Assembly: GCA_014155875.1 (NCBI GenBank)
Contig: JACEFZ010024489.1
Coordinates: 124,001-188,000 of the forward strand
Direction of reading: 5' to 3'
DNA: 64,000 nt
Source: Cepaea nemoralis
Lineage: Eukaryota; Mollusca; Gastropoda; Stylommatophora; Helicidae
Positions within the stretch are counted from its first letter, which is position 1. Each line of letters begins with the position of its first letter. Shown here piece after piece: positions 22,301 to 35,143 of the stretch. The position numbers were made by a program, and so were the translations under genes. The notes under the pieces are model-generated. The model ran no database searches. It was not told the origin of the DNA and saw only the letters and a list, made by a program, of their open reading frames with translations.

Positions 22301-25300
22301 AACACTGGAGCGCATCATCAATCACAGACTGAAGTGGTACATTGAAAGTAAAAACATCCTTGTGCCACAGCAGCTGGCTTTAGGCAGTGCTACTCTACGG
22401 AAGATCAGACAACCTACCTCTCTCAAGAAATTGAGATGCATTCCAAGAGAAGAAGCTGGTGCTTGCGGCATGGATAGATCTGAATAAAGCCTTTGACAAA
22501 GTCTGGAAAGAAGGTCTCATGAATAAACTGAGAAACTGCAAAGTCAATGGAAGGATGTACAAATGGGTAAAAGCATACTTGCACAATAGAAGAGCCAGAG
22601 TACAGATAGACGGACTCAAGAGCAAGAAAGTACTACTGCGTCACGGTGTTCCCCAGGGCGGAGTCTTGTCCCCAACACTTTTTCTAATCTTCATCAATGA
22701 TCTCGTTGCTAATATATCACATGGAATTAAAGCGGCAATGTACGCCGATGACCTGGTTCTATGGAGCACAAATGAACATGCATCAGTGGCCACCAGATTA
22801 CTACAAAGAGCTGTAGATACATTTGTTGCATGGGCAAATAGATGGTGTGTCAGCATAAACACTGACAAGTGCAGCACCACCCTATTTACCCTCTCTCCAA
22901 AACAAAAGGCAGGGACCATCCAGATAAATGGAACACCCCTAAGAGAATGATAAAGAACCAACATACCTTGGAGTAACATTTGATGGCAGGCTGACATGGA
23001 GAAAGCACATCAACACAGCAGTAGCAAAAGCCAGAAGGAAAATAGCCATCCTGAGAAAGCTAAGTGGAACCACATGGGGAGCCAGTGGGAAAATACTTAG
23101 CAAAGTTTATCAACAGAGCATACGACCACACCTGTAATACGGGTCAACTGCGTGGTATTCGGCATCAAAAACCACACTACAAGAGCTGGACAAAGTGCAA
23201 AATCAAGCACTTAGAGTCACCACAGGAGGGATGAGATCAACCCCTATAGTGGAAATGGAGAAGATGGGGAGGACACAAGCACTGAGTGAGCAGAGATATA
23301 CGAAAATGCTAATACAAGCAGACAAGTTCCTCAGCTTGCCAAGCCACCCTATGAAGAACAGATTTGAAAACCTAGCTATGGGGCGGTTGAGAAGAAGTAG
23401 TTTTATCCACCAGGCCAAACGACTCTGCAGAGAAACCACCGATCTGCCCACAGTTGGTATCCCCCTAACAACTATTCCAGAGCGAACTCCATGGAAAGAT
23501 GAGCATAGACTATCATTACAAATCCAGACAAAAGTGAGAGGAATATTTTGACAAGGAAGAACAGAACAGTGTGCAGTGCAGAACAGCCACTCTCAGCTTC
23601 CTTGATAAAGAATACCCACAGGACCTCTGGATCCGAGTCTACACAGATGGGTCAGCACAAAATGCTGTTCAAAATGGAGGAGCGGGAGTGTACATAGAAT
23701 ACCCAAATAATACTTCGGGTAGCGGGGTAGGGGTATACCCTATCAAAGGAGAAGTAAGGTGCCTCCTTCCCTCCGCTAGCCTACGGGACACCCTTGGGCA
23801 AGGTGGAGTACCCGTTTAGCCCCCCCAACAGGGTAACGTGAAGCCATGTGAGCAGGTGGTGGATTGGGAGCAGCCGACAGATAGTTGTTGGTTATGGTTT
23901 CAAGTCAGTGACGGTGGGCAGAGGATCTCTCAGTAGAGACAATGGCTACGGTCATCCGATCAGTGTGGTCACTGCCAGGAAGGAAGAATGGTAGACTTCC
24001 CTCCTTATTGATTCCCGGGCAGAGGAGGCTCGTCAGCCTTGGTTGGTATCTCTTCTAAGAGAGGGAACTCTAAATCTCAAACCTCCGCTGCCTTGCGGTT
24101 ATACCCATATGGGAAAGGCTTAGGGAGTAAACCATGAGGACAAATACGGAGATGGAGTCCCTAAGGCAGTTCCATGTTGTAAACAACATAGTTCTGGCAA
24201 CTCCTGCGACGGCACCGATGCCAAGTTGCATTGGCTACTGCCTTTCCCTTGGTCAACATCAGGCGACGTGGAGAGGGGGAACCTGCTACTGGGCAACAGC
24301 TGGTTCTCCGATTTCCATTGCCCAGGCTTGTGCCCTGAAGAGGTCACTTCAGCACCGCGTAAAGCGGTGACACAACACGGGAAGTAGCATTTGCCGGTTA
24401 TAAGTCTTAATGCTCGATTGGCGTAGAGCAAGGCGCCAGGGGCTACTTCCGACGGTGGGAGAGATCATCGTATCTCACTAGGACAGCTACCGCCCGCCTA
24501 AGCTGGGCAGCCCCCAGTCAATAAGGTGTTGTCTCGCCACGGTTCATCTGCTCCTGAGGGTGTGTGGAGCTTAGGGGGAAATCCTGACACATGGACCGCA
24601 ATCTATACACCTAACAGCAAGAAAAAAATAAAACAACCGGCCCTAAGGCTGGGAACATGGAACGTAAGAACCATGACCCCTGGCATCTCAGACGATCTAA
24701 ATGAGATTGTGGATGCCCGCAAAACTGCAGTGATAAACAACGAACTGCTAAGACTGGGATAGACATTGTCGCCCTGCAAGAGACCAGACTCCAAGAATCT
24801 GGAAGCATCAAGGAGAGGGACTTCACTTTCTACTGGCATGGCAAGCCGTGCGGAGAGACCAGGGAGCATGGAGTTGGCTTCGCTATCAGAAACAAGCTGC
24901 TCAATTCCATCATACCACCAAGTGATGGCACTGAAAGAATATTGAAGCTCCAACTCCAGACAGAGGCAGGCCCAGTTAGTATTATAAGCGTTTACGCCCC
25001 AACACTAACTGCAGCATCAGAATCTAAAGACAAGTTCTATGACGACCTTAGCAAAGAAGTCAGTGAAACACCAGAGAAACAACATCTTTTTATCCTGGGG
25101 GATTCAATGCCAGGGTTGGCTCCGACCACGAATCTTGGCCTTCATGTCTAGGACAGTTTGGCGTTGGGAAGATCAATGACAATGGACAACGCCTCTTGGA
25201 ATTCTGCAGCCACCATAATCTGTGCGTGACCAACACCTTCTTTGACACGAAACCTCAACACAAGGTGTCATGGAGGCACCCCAGATCAAAGAACTGGCAC

Positions 25301-28300
25301 CAACTCGACCTGGTGCTCACTAAACGCAGCAACCTCCGCAATGTACGGATGACTCGCAGCTATCATAGGTGCTGACTGCGACACCGACCATTCACTCGTC
25401 TCCAGCAAGGTGAAGATAAAGCCCAAGAGAATCTACAGAAGCCGAACAGAAGGAAGACCACGCATTGACACCAGTGGCACCCAAAAATAAAGGAAGGTCA
25501 ACAAATTCATGCAGGCTCTAGCGGATCTCTGCCCGGCCCCACAGACGGAGATTCCACCGAGAGATGGAGTCATTTTCGCGACACCATCTACAATACAGCA
25601 CAATCAACATTTGGCAAGAAGCAAACTAAGTCAACCGACGGTTTGAAGCACACTCTGAAGAGATGCTCCCAGTCCTGGAGATAAGAGACATGCATTCTCG
25701 AATGTATAAAACATCACTTCAGAGAAAACACTGCAGGCATTGCGAACGGCCAGAAATAGAGTACAACAGATGGCAAGAAGATGTGCGAACAGGTACTGGC
25801 TACAGCTCTCTGCTCAAATTCAAACTTGTGCAGACACTGGAAATATAAGAGGAATGTATGAGGGCATCAAGCAAGCGGTCGGTCCATCAAAAAATAAGAT
25901 GGCCCCTTTACGATCAACTGAGGGGGTAATCATAAAAGATCGAGCGAAACAATGGATCGCTGGTAGAACACTACTCAGAGCTATACTCAGTGGATAACAC
26001 TGTCAGCGAAGAAGCTCTGGAAGCCATCGATCAACAGTCCGCCATGCATGCCTTGGATAACGAACCTTGCCTCACAGAAATCAGCGAAGCACTAGACTCT
26101 CTCAAATCCGGCAAGGCACCTGGAAAAGATAGTATTCCACCTGAAATTTTAAAATGTAGCAAAGAAACAATCATCCCAGAACTGTATGCCAATATGTACA
26201 GCTCTGCGGAGAGAAAAATCAATACCACAAGATATGAGAGACGCAAACATCGTTACCCTTTATAAAAACAAAGGCGACAGAAGCGACTGCAACAACTATC
26301 GCGGCATTTCCCTTCTCAGCATTACAGGCAAGATTTTTGCCAGAGTAATCCTTAAAAGATTACACATTCTTGCTGAAAGAATCTACCCCGAATCGCAGTG
26401 CGGATTTAGACCCAACAGGTCCACCATCGATATGATTTTCTCACTCCGGGCAGCTCCAAGAGAAGTGCAGAGAACAGAGGAAGCCATTATATATAGCCTT
26501 CATCGACCTCACAAAGGCATTTGACCTCGTGAGCAGAAGCGGCCTTTTTAAGGTCCTTGAAAAGGTTGGATGTCCACCCACCCTTCTTAGTCTCGTGAAA
26601 TCATTCCACGAAAACATGCAGGGGACCATTTTATTTGACGGCTCAACATCCCAGTCATTCAGCATCAGCAGCGGAGTAAAGCAGGGGATGCGTGCTTGCT
26701 CCTACACTCTTTGGTATCTTCTTTGCTGTCTCTTAAGGCAAGCATTTTGGGACTTGCCACTGAAGGCATATACCTCCACACAAGATCTGATGGCAAACTT
26801 TTTAACCCATCAAGACTCAAGGGCAAAGACCAAAATAAAGACCAAGGATGCGTAAGAGAACTACTTTTGCAGATGATGCAGCACTGACTACTCATACAGC
26901 AGAAGATCTCCAAAGGCTCATAGATCGTTTTGCAGCTGCCTGCAAAGACTTTGGGCTCACCATTAGCCTAAATAAAACACAGGTGATGGAACAGATGCTG
27001 ATGCGCCTCCGTCAATCAAAATCTCTAATTATGAATTGAAAGTCGTCCACGATTTTGTGTATCTGGGATCGACAATATCAGATAATCTTTCATTAGAGAC
27101 AGAAATCGACAGACGCATTGGAAAGGCAGCCACAACAGTTTTCCAGGCTAGCTAAAAGAGTTTGGGAGAATAATAGACTAACAGAGCGTACAAAAGCTCA
27201 AGTATATAAAGCTTGTGTTGTTAGCACACTACTCTACGGGTCCTGAATCCTGGACCCTGTACTCAAGACAGGAAAGGAAGTTGAATTCCTTCCAACATAA
27301 GATGTCTGAGACGTATCCTGGGCATAACATGGAAAGACCACATAACAAACAACCAGGTGCTTGAAAGAGCAGATATTACCACAGTGCACACCCTCCTCAA
27401 GCAGAGACGCCTCCGGTGGTTGGGCCACGTATCTCGAATGGAGGACGAACGTATTCCCAAAGATCTCCTTTACCGGAGAACTAGCCACAGGAAAGAGGCC
27501 AACCGGAAGACCCCAAATGCGATATAGGGATGTGTGTAGAACAAGATATGAAAACCATTGGAATAGATCCAGACACGTGGGAGAGAGTTGCAACAGACAG
27601 ATGCTCCTGGAGAAGAGATGTACGAAACGGACTGGATGCTCTTTGAGCGCAATCAGATCCAAAAAACTGAGGAGAGACGGCACAGGCTCAAAGAGCAGTC
27701 ACTTACTGCGGGACTTGCCTCGTCTCACAGATGCGGAAACTGTGATAGAGATTGTCATTCTCGAATTGGACTATACAGTCACCAGCGGTGCTGCCAGGCA
27801 CCTCCCAAGCGGCACAACTCTATAGTCCTTCAGGACTGAAAGAGGCCTACTACTACTAGGGACACAGCTAGAGTACCGACAGGAAAGTATTGCCATAACT
27901 ACAATGCTGAAATTGAGGCAATCAAGATAGCAACAGAGAGATTACTAAATACCAGCAATGGTACACAACCTGTGGTGCTATTGACAGATGCAAAATCAGT
28001 ACTCGAGGCGCTCCTGTCTGGGAAATTGCCAGTACTAAGGACACTACTTTCTGAACTTAGCAGTCAGCATAAGGTCACCATACAGTGGATACCATCCCAC
28101 TGTGGAGTACCCGGAAACGACAGAGCTGATCAATTGGCTAAGGAAGGAGCCAAAGAAGAACAGCCTGATGTGCCTGTTACATACCACCAAAAGAAAAGAA
28201 TGATCAAATCAGTCAGAAAGCCACCAAAACCTGCTCAAGATGACTACCACATTATGGACAGACCAGAACAAGTCATTATTCTGCGCCTCAGAACAGGACA

Positions 28301-31300
28301 CAATAGATTATGCAACCACATGTATACAAAATTCAAGATTGGTGAAACAGCCATGTGCACATGTGGATTGGCGTCGCAGACAGCAGAGCACATACTCCAA
28401 GACTGCCCAAAATATAACATATCTAGGCAAACCTTCTGGCCTAGAGAGACGACAGTGGAAGATAAACTCTATGGACCGCTGTGTGAACTGAAAAGACAGT
28501 TCAATTCATACAAGAGACAGCATTGCAGTTATAGACATATTTCAAGCGAAACGAAAGAAGAAGAAGATTACACTAGGGACCACAATAACGTCAGAAGTTT
28601 ATTGTGAAACACTGGATATTCTTTGTTGGTCGATTCAAAACAAGAGGTGCAGAATGCTCACCAGCTGTGTCATTATCCTGCATGATAATGCTCGGCCCCA
28701 CACTGCTGCTCGAACAAAGGCTTTACTTGAGAAGTGTAAGTGGGAAATTTTCAAGCACCAATTTTTTGGCACCAAGCGATTATCATCTCTTTGGCAAGAT
28801 GAAGGTCTGGCTGGCTACCTAGTGCTTCGACACTGCCAAGGAGCACATGGATGGAGTCTAAACACCCTGGCAGCGACATTCCTTGATGATGGGTTATAAA
28901 AACTTGTGCCACGGTACAAGTGCCTGAATTTAGGTGGTGACTATGTGGAAAAGTAATGCAGTGATGTATATAACTTTTGTATGTATTTAGATATTATTGT
29001 CAATTTATTAAAATTTTTACCAGTCAATAGGTTGATTTTGGAATAGCCCTCGTATACAATAACAAGATTGACTAATTTGACAATGAACCACGGGAACAAT
29101 ATCTTGTTAATGACATAAAACAGGAGATCCACTAGTTTCACAATGAATAATGGGAAAATAAACTTGATCTTAAAAGAAACATTAATCAATCATTTACACT
29201 CTAGAAAGTTGATTATGAAAACACAATGACCGTTACATTATATGACTGTTACTGTAACTGCACACAGATACCCTGATGGATGGAAGAGTGGGTGGGGGTG
29301 GGGAGAACACCATCTTTGTTTTGTTTTGTGAAATTTCATGCCATCCACACTATGAATTGTACCAGGTCTGCTCCAGTTAGAGGTGGACCTCATCCTCAAG
29401 CCATTTCACACCCTTTACATTCTGTTAATTTCATAGTGATCGAACAGGTCAGAATGTTCTCATACATGTTCTATGAAACAATGCATACAAGCTACTTATA
29501 TATGCTGAGCAAGAATGAGCACACCTAAATTAGCTTGGACAGCAGCAATGTCGGCTAAATAAAACGTTAGTGACTAAATATGTCCGCTTCAAAGCGAGAT
29601 GAATACTGCAAATGTCTTGGAATGCCAGAGTAACAATAAATGTCTAGAAGAGGCTAATGAAAACATAACATTTGACACAACTACAACTACATTTTACAAG
29701 AAAGAAACCTTGTTTGGTTTTCTCTCTCTGTCTGTCTGTCAGTGTGTGGGTGTGTCTGTCTGCCTCTGTTTGTGTGTGTGTCTGTCTGCCTCTGTTTGTG
29801 TGTGTGTCTGTCTATCTGTGTCTGTGTGTGCATGTGCGCGTGCATAGACCCACCCATGCACACATATAAATGCACATGCACAAACACACACATAAAATGT
29901 CAGTGGTAAAAGCAAAATAAAGCACAAACGCAAAGTGACGAAACAATCTCCCACCTTCTTGTCGTAAAATCTTCAAGAACATTGCTCTAAATGTTGGAGG
30001 AACTCCTGATACTGATTGCACCTGAATCCTAGACTTGACCACATCAGCGGGGAAAATAGACACCCAGAGTGCCACCCCACCAACTCCACCACATATAATT
30101 GTTCTGGCAGGTCCTAGTGTACACAGAACCAAAATTACATAGATTTACTGAGTGACGGATTGTGTGACAGACATATGACATTGACGAACTGTGACTGACA
30201 CAGACATTGATGGATTGTGTGACTGACACATGACATTGATGGAATGTGTGACTGACACATGACATTGATGGAATGTGTGACTGACACATGACATTGATGG
30301 ATTGTGTGACTGACATATGATGATGGATTGTGTGACTGACACATGAAATTAATGGATTGTGTGAGTGACACATGACATTGATAGATTGTGTGACTGGCAC
30401 ATGACATTGATGGACTGTGTGACTGACATATGACATTGATGGATTGTGTGACTGACACATGACATTGATGGATTGTGTGCTGATACATGACATTGGTGGA
30501 TTGTGTGCTGATACATGACATTGATGGATTGTGTGCTGATACATGACATTGATGGATTGTGTGACTGACATATGACATTGATGGATTGTGTGAGTGACAC
30601 ATGACATTGATGGATTGTGTGAGTGACACATGACATTGATGGACTGTGTGACTGACATATGACATTTATGGATTGTGTGACTGACATATGACAATGATGG
30701 ATTGTGTGACTGACATATGACATTGATGGATTGTGTGAGTGACACATGACATTGATGGACTGTGTGACTGACACATGACATTGATGGATTGTGTGCTGAT
30801 ACATGACATTGATGGATTGTGTGCTGATACATGACATTGATGGATTGTGTACCTGACACATGACATTGATGGATTGTGTGACTAACACATGACATTGATG
30901 GATTGTGTGAGTGACACATGACATTGATGGATTGTGTGCTGATACATGACATTGATGGATTGTGTGACTGACACATGACATTGATGGACTGTGTGACTGA
31001 CATATGACATTGATGGATTGTGTAACTGACACATGACATTGATGGAATGTGTGAGTGACACATGACATTGATGGATTGTGTGCTGATACATGACATTGAT
31101 GGATTGTGTAACTGACACATGACATTGATGGAATGTGTGACTGACACATGACATTGATGGATTGTGTGCTGATACATGACATTGATGGATTGTGTAACTG
31201 ACACATGACATTGATGGAATGTGTGACACATGACATTGATGGATTGTGTGACTGACACATGACATTGATGGACTGTGTGACTGACATATGACATTGATGA

Positions 31301-34300
31301 ATTGTGTAACTGACACATGACATTGATGGATTGTGTGACTGACATGACACTGATGAATTGTATGACTGACAAATGACATTGATGGATTGTGTGACTGACA
31401 TATGACATTGATGGATTGTGTGACTGACATGACACTGATGAATTGTATGACTGACAAATGTCATTGATGGGTTGTGTGACTGACACATGACATTGATGGA
31501 TTGTGTGGCTGACATATGACATTGATGAATTGTGTAACTGACACATGACATTGATGGATTGTGTGACTGACATATGACATTGATGGATTGTGTGACTGAC
31601 ATATGACATTGATGGAATGTGTGAGTGACACATGACATTGATGGATTGTGTGACTGACATATGACATTGATGGATTGTGTGACTGACACATGACATTAAT
31701 GGACTGTGTGACTGACACATGACATTGATGGACTGTGTGACTGACATGACATTGATGGACTGTGTGACTGACATATGACATTGATGGACTGTGTGACTGA
31801 CATATGACATTGATGGATTGTGTGACTGACATATGAGATTGATGGATTGTGTGACTGACATATGACATTGATTGATTGTGTGACTGACATATGAGATTGA
31901 TGGATTGTGTGACTGACATATGACATTGATGGATTGTGTGACTGACATATGACATTGATGGATTGTGTGACTGACATGACACTGATGAATTGTATGACTG
32001 ACAAATGACATTGATGGATTGTGTGACTGACATATGACATTGATGGATTGTGTGACTGACATGACACTGATGAATTGTATGACTAACAAATGTCATTGAT
32101 GGGTTGTGTGACTGACACATGACATTGATGGATTGTGTGACTGACATATGACATTGATGGAATGTGTGACTGACACATGACATTGATAGATTGTGTGACT
32201 GACATATGACATGGATGGATTGTGTGACTGACACATGCCATTGATGGATTGTGTGACTGACATATGACATTGATGGATTGTGTGACTGACATATGACATT
32301 GATGGATTGTGTGACTGACACATGACATTGATGGATTGTGTGACTGACACATGACATTGATGGAATGTGTGAGTGACACATGACATTGATGGATTGTGTG
32401 ACTGACATATGACATTGATGGATTGTGTGACTGACATATGACATTGATGGATTGTGTGACTGACATATAACATTGATGGATTGTGTGGACATATGACGAT
32501 GGATTGTGTTACTGACATATGAGATTGATGGATTGTGTGACTGACACATGACATTGATGGAATGTGTGAGTGACACATGACATTGATGGACTGTGTGACT
32601 GACATATGAGATTGATGGATTGTGTGACTGACATATGAGATTGATGGATTGTGTGACTGACATATGACATTGATGGATTGTGTGACTGACGTATGAGATT
32701 GATGGATTGTGTGACTGACATATGACATTGATGGATTGTGTGACTGACATATGACATTGATGGATTGTGTGACTGACATGACACTGATGAATTGTATGAC
32801 TGACAAATGACATTGATGGATTGTGTGACTGACATATGACATTGATGGATTGTGTGACTGACGTGACACTGATGAATTGTATGACTGACAAATGTCATTG
32901 ATGGGTTGTGTGACTGACACATGACATTGATGGATTGTGTGCTGATACATAACATTGATGGATTGTGTGACTGACACATGACATTGGTGGATTGTGTGAC
33001 TGACATATGACATTGATGGATTGTGTGACTGACATATGACATTGATGGAATGTGTGACTGACACATGACATTGATAGAGTGTGTGACTGACATATGACAT
33101 GGATGGATTGTGTGACTGACACATGCCATTGATGGATTGTGTGACTGACATATGACATTGATGGATTGGTGAGACTGACATATGGACATTGATGGATTGT
33201 GTGACTGACACATGACATTGATGGATTGTGTGACTGACACATGACATTGATGGATTGTGTGACTGACATATGACATTGATGGATTGTGTGACTGACATAT
33301 GACATTGATGGATTGTGTGACTGACATATGACATTGATGGATTGTGTGACTGACACATGACATTGATGGAATGTGTGAGTGACACATGACATTGATGGAT
33401 TGTGTGACTGACATATGACATTGATGGATTGTGTGACTGACATATAACATTGATGGATTGTGTGGACATATGACATTGATGGATTGTGTGACTGACATAT
33501 GAGATTGATGGATTGTGTGACTGACACATGACATTGATGGAATGTGTGAGTGACACATGACATTGATGGACTGTGTGACTGACATATGAGATTGATGGAT
33601 TGTGTGACTGACATATGAGATTGATGGATTGTGTGACTGACATATGACATTGATGGATTGTGTGACTGACATATGAGATTGATGGACTGTGTGACTGACA
33701 TATGACATTGATGGATTGTGTGACTGACATATGACATTGATGGATTGTGTGACTGACATGACACTGATGAATTGTATGACTGACAAATGACATTGATGGA
33801 TTGTGTGACTGACATATGACATTGATGGATTGTGTGACTGACATGACACTGATGAATTGTATGACTGACAAATGTCATTGATGGGTTGTGTGACTGACAC
33901 ATGACATTGATGGATTGTGTGCTGATACATAACATTGATGGATTGTGTGACTGACACATGACATTGGTGGATTGTGTGACTGACATATGACATTGATGGA
34001 TTGTGTGACTGACATATGACATTGATGGAATGTGTGACTGACACATGACATTGATAGATTGTGTGACTGACATATGACATGGATGGATTGTGTGACTGAC
34101 ACATGCCATTGATGGATTGTGTGACTGACATATGACATTGATGGATTGTGTGACTGACATATGACATTGATGGATTGTGTGACTGACACATGATATTGAT
34201 GGATTGTGTGACTGACACATGACATTGATGGATTGTGTGACTGACATATGACATTGATGGATTGTGTGACTGACATATGACATTGATGGATTGTGTGACT

Positions 34301-35062
34301 GACACATGACATTGATGGATTGTGTGACTGACATATGACATTGATGGATTGTGTGACTGACATATGACATTGATGGACTGTGTGACTAACACATGACATT
34401 GATGGATTGTGTGACTGACATATAACATTGATGGACTGTGTGACTGACATATGACATTGATGGATTGTGTGACTGACATATTATTTTTTGCCGCTTGCTC
34501 GCTTTGAACTCAAGCGTAGTCTATACACACTATTTTTATATTTGTGATAGACTGAATTTTGCGTGTGGATTAGCTTGCCCTATTAACAGTGTTCCTCGCC
34601 ATCAGGCAAACCCACTCTGACTTCATAGGTACTTGTAATTTACGTCCCCAAGTCAAGGATGACAGGTCAACATTATAGTGTGACTGACACATGACATTGA
34701 TGGATTGTTTGATTTGTGGAAAAAGAAATACTGGAAGATAGCATGGGAACATTCTTGACAGCCATGTGTCAAGTGCAGAAGGTTGTCAGCGCACAAACAG
34801 ATGCATGTTGTTGGAGATCGCAAGACGAGAAGCATAATCACCCGTGCCAACTGGCAAGGCACTTGATGATGATGATACGAGTTCCACCAAGCATGTCTTA
34901 AGAGTTGATTAGGAAAGGTTGGTGTGAGAATGGCTGCTTCATCCTGTAAAAAAAGTAGTTGCAAAATCCAACCAATCGTGAACGAATCTACAGGACTTGG
35001 CTTGAGCTGGTTGAAGGTCTATACTTCATTGGGAGATAAAAAGCAGGAGAGAGAGAGAGAGA

Positions 35063-35143
<81 letters not shown>

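Larger units (their letters stand above)
23718..27857 (+). mobile_element. LINE B (EN-RT), inserted in LINE A
   Basis: About 4.1 kb starting near GTAGCGGGGTAGGGGTATAC and ending CTGAAAGAGGCCTACTACTACTAG. The left and right flanks join in frame within RNase H of LINE A. The exact target duplication is short or eroded and could not be fixed. A GC-richer 5' region of about 0.9 kb precedes the endonuclease. The (CTA)n tail and protein motifs match a LINE abundant in molluscs whose endonuclease is often annotated as craniofacial development protein 2-like. Clade not assigned (RTE/CR1-like). Confidence 0.87.
20241..28566 (+). mobile_element. LINE A (EN-RT-RNase H), inserted in the mariner
   Basis: A 12-bp duplication ATTACACTAGGG stands at 20229-20240 and 28567-28578. 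The 3' end is a short (GAA)n tail after AAGCGAAACGAAAG. The order is AP-type endonuclease, reverse transcriptase, RNase H, and a Cys/His C-terminal motif, as in Jockey-like non-LTR elements with RNase H. Only about 530 bp precede the endonuclease, so ORF1 is missing or 5'-truncated. A second LINE (23718-27857) splits its RNase H domain. Excluding that, the element is about 4.2 kb. Confidence 0.9.
19447..29052 (+). mobile_element. Mariner element hosting a nested LINE insertion
   Basis: The left end is TGAGGGCTATTCCAAAATCA. The right end, read in reverse, is CGAGGGCTATTCCAAAATCA. TA flanks both (19445-19446 and 29053-29054). Removing the 8.3-kb LINE insertion and one target duplication leaves an element of about 1.27 kb, the normal mariner size. 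It lies in intron 5 of the carrier gene, opposite to its transcription. Confidence 0.93.

Noticed and set aside
30044..34479. Minus-strand open frames of up to 681 codons in [12 protein letters not shown] repeats
   Set aside because: They come from a stop-free 29-bp satellite read through three frames. All frames on that strand are open in places, and there is no start context, domain or exon structure.
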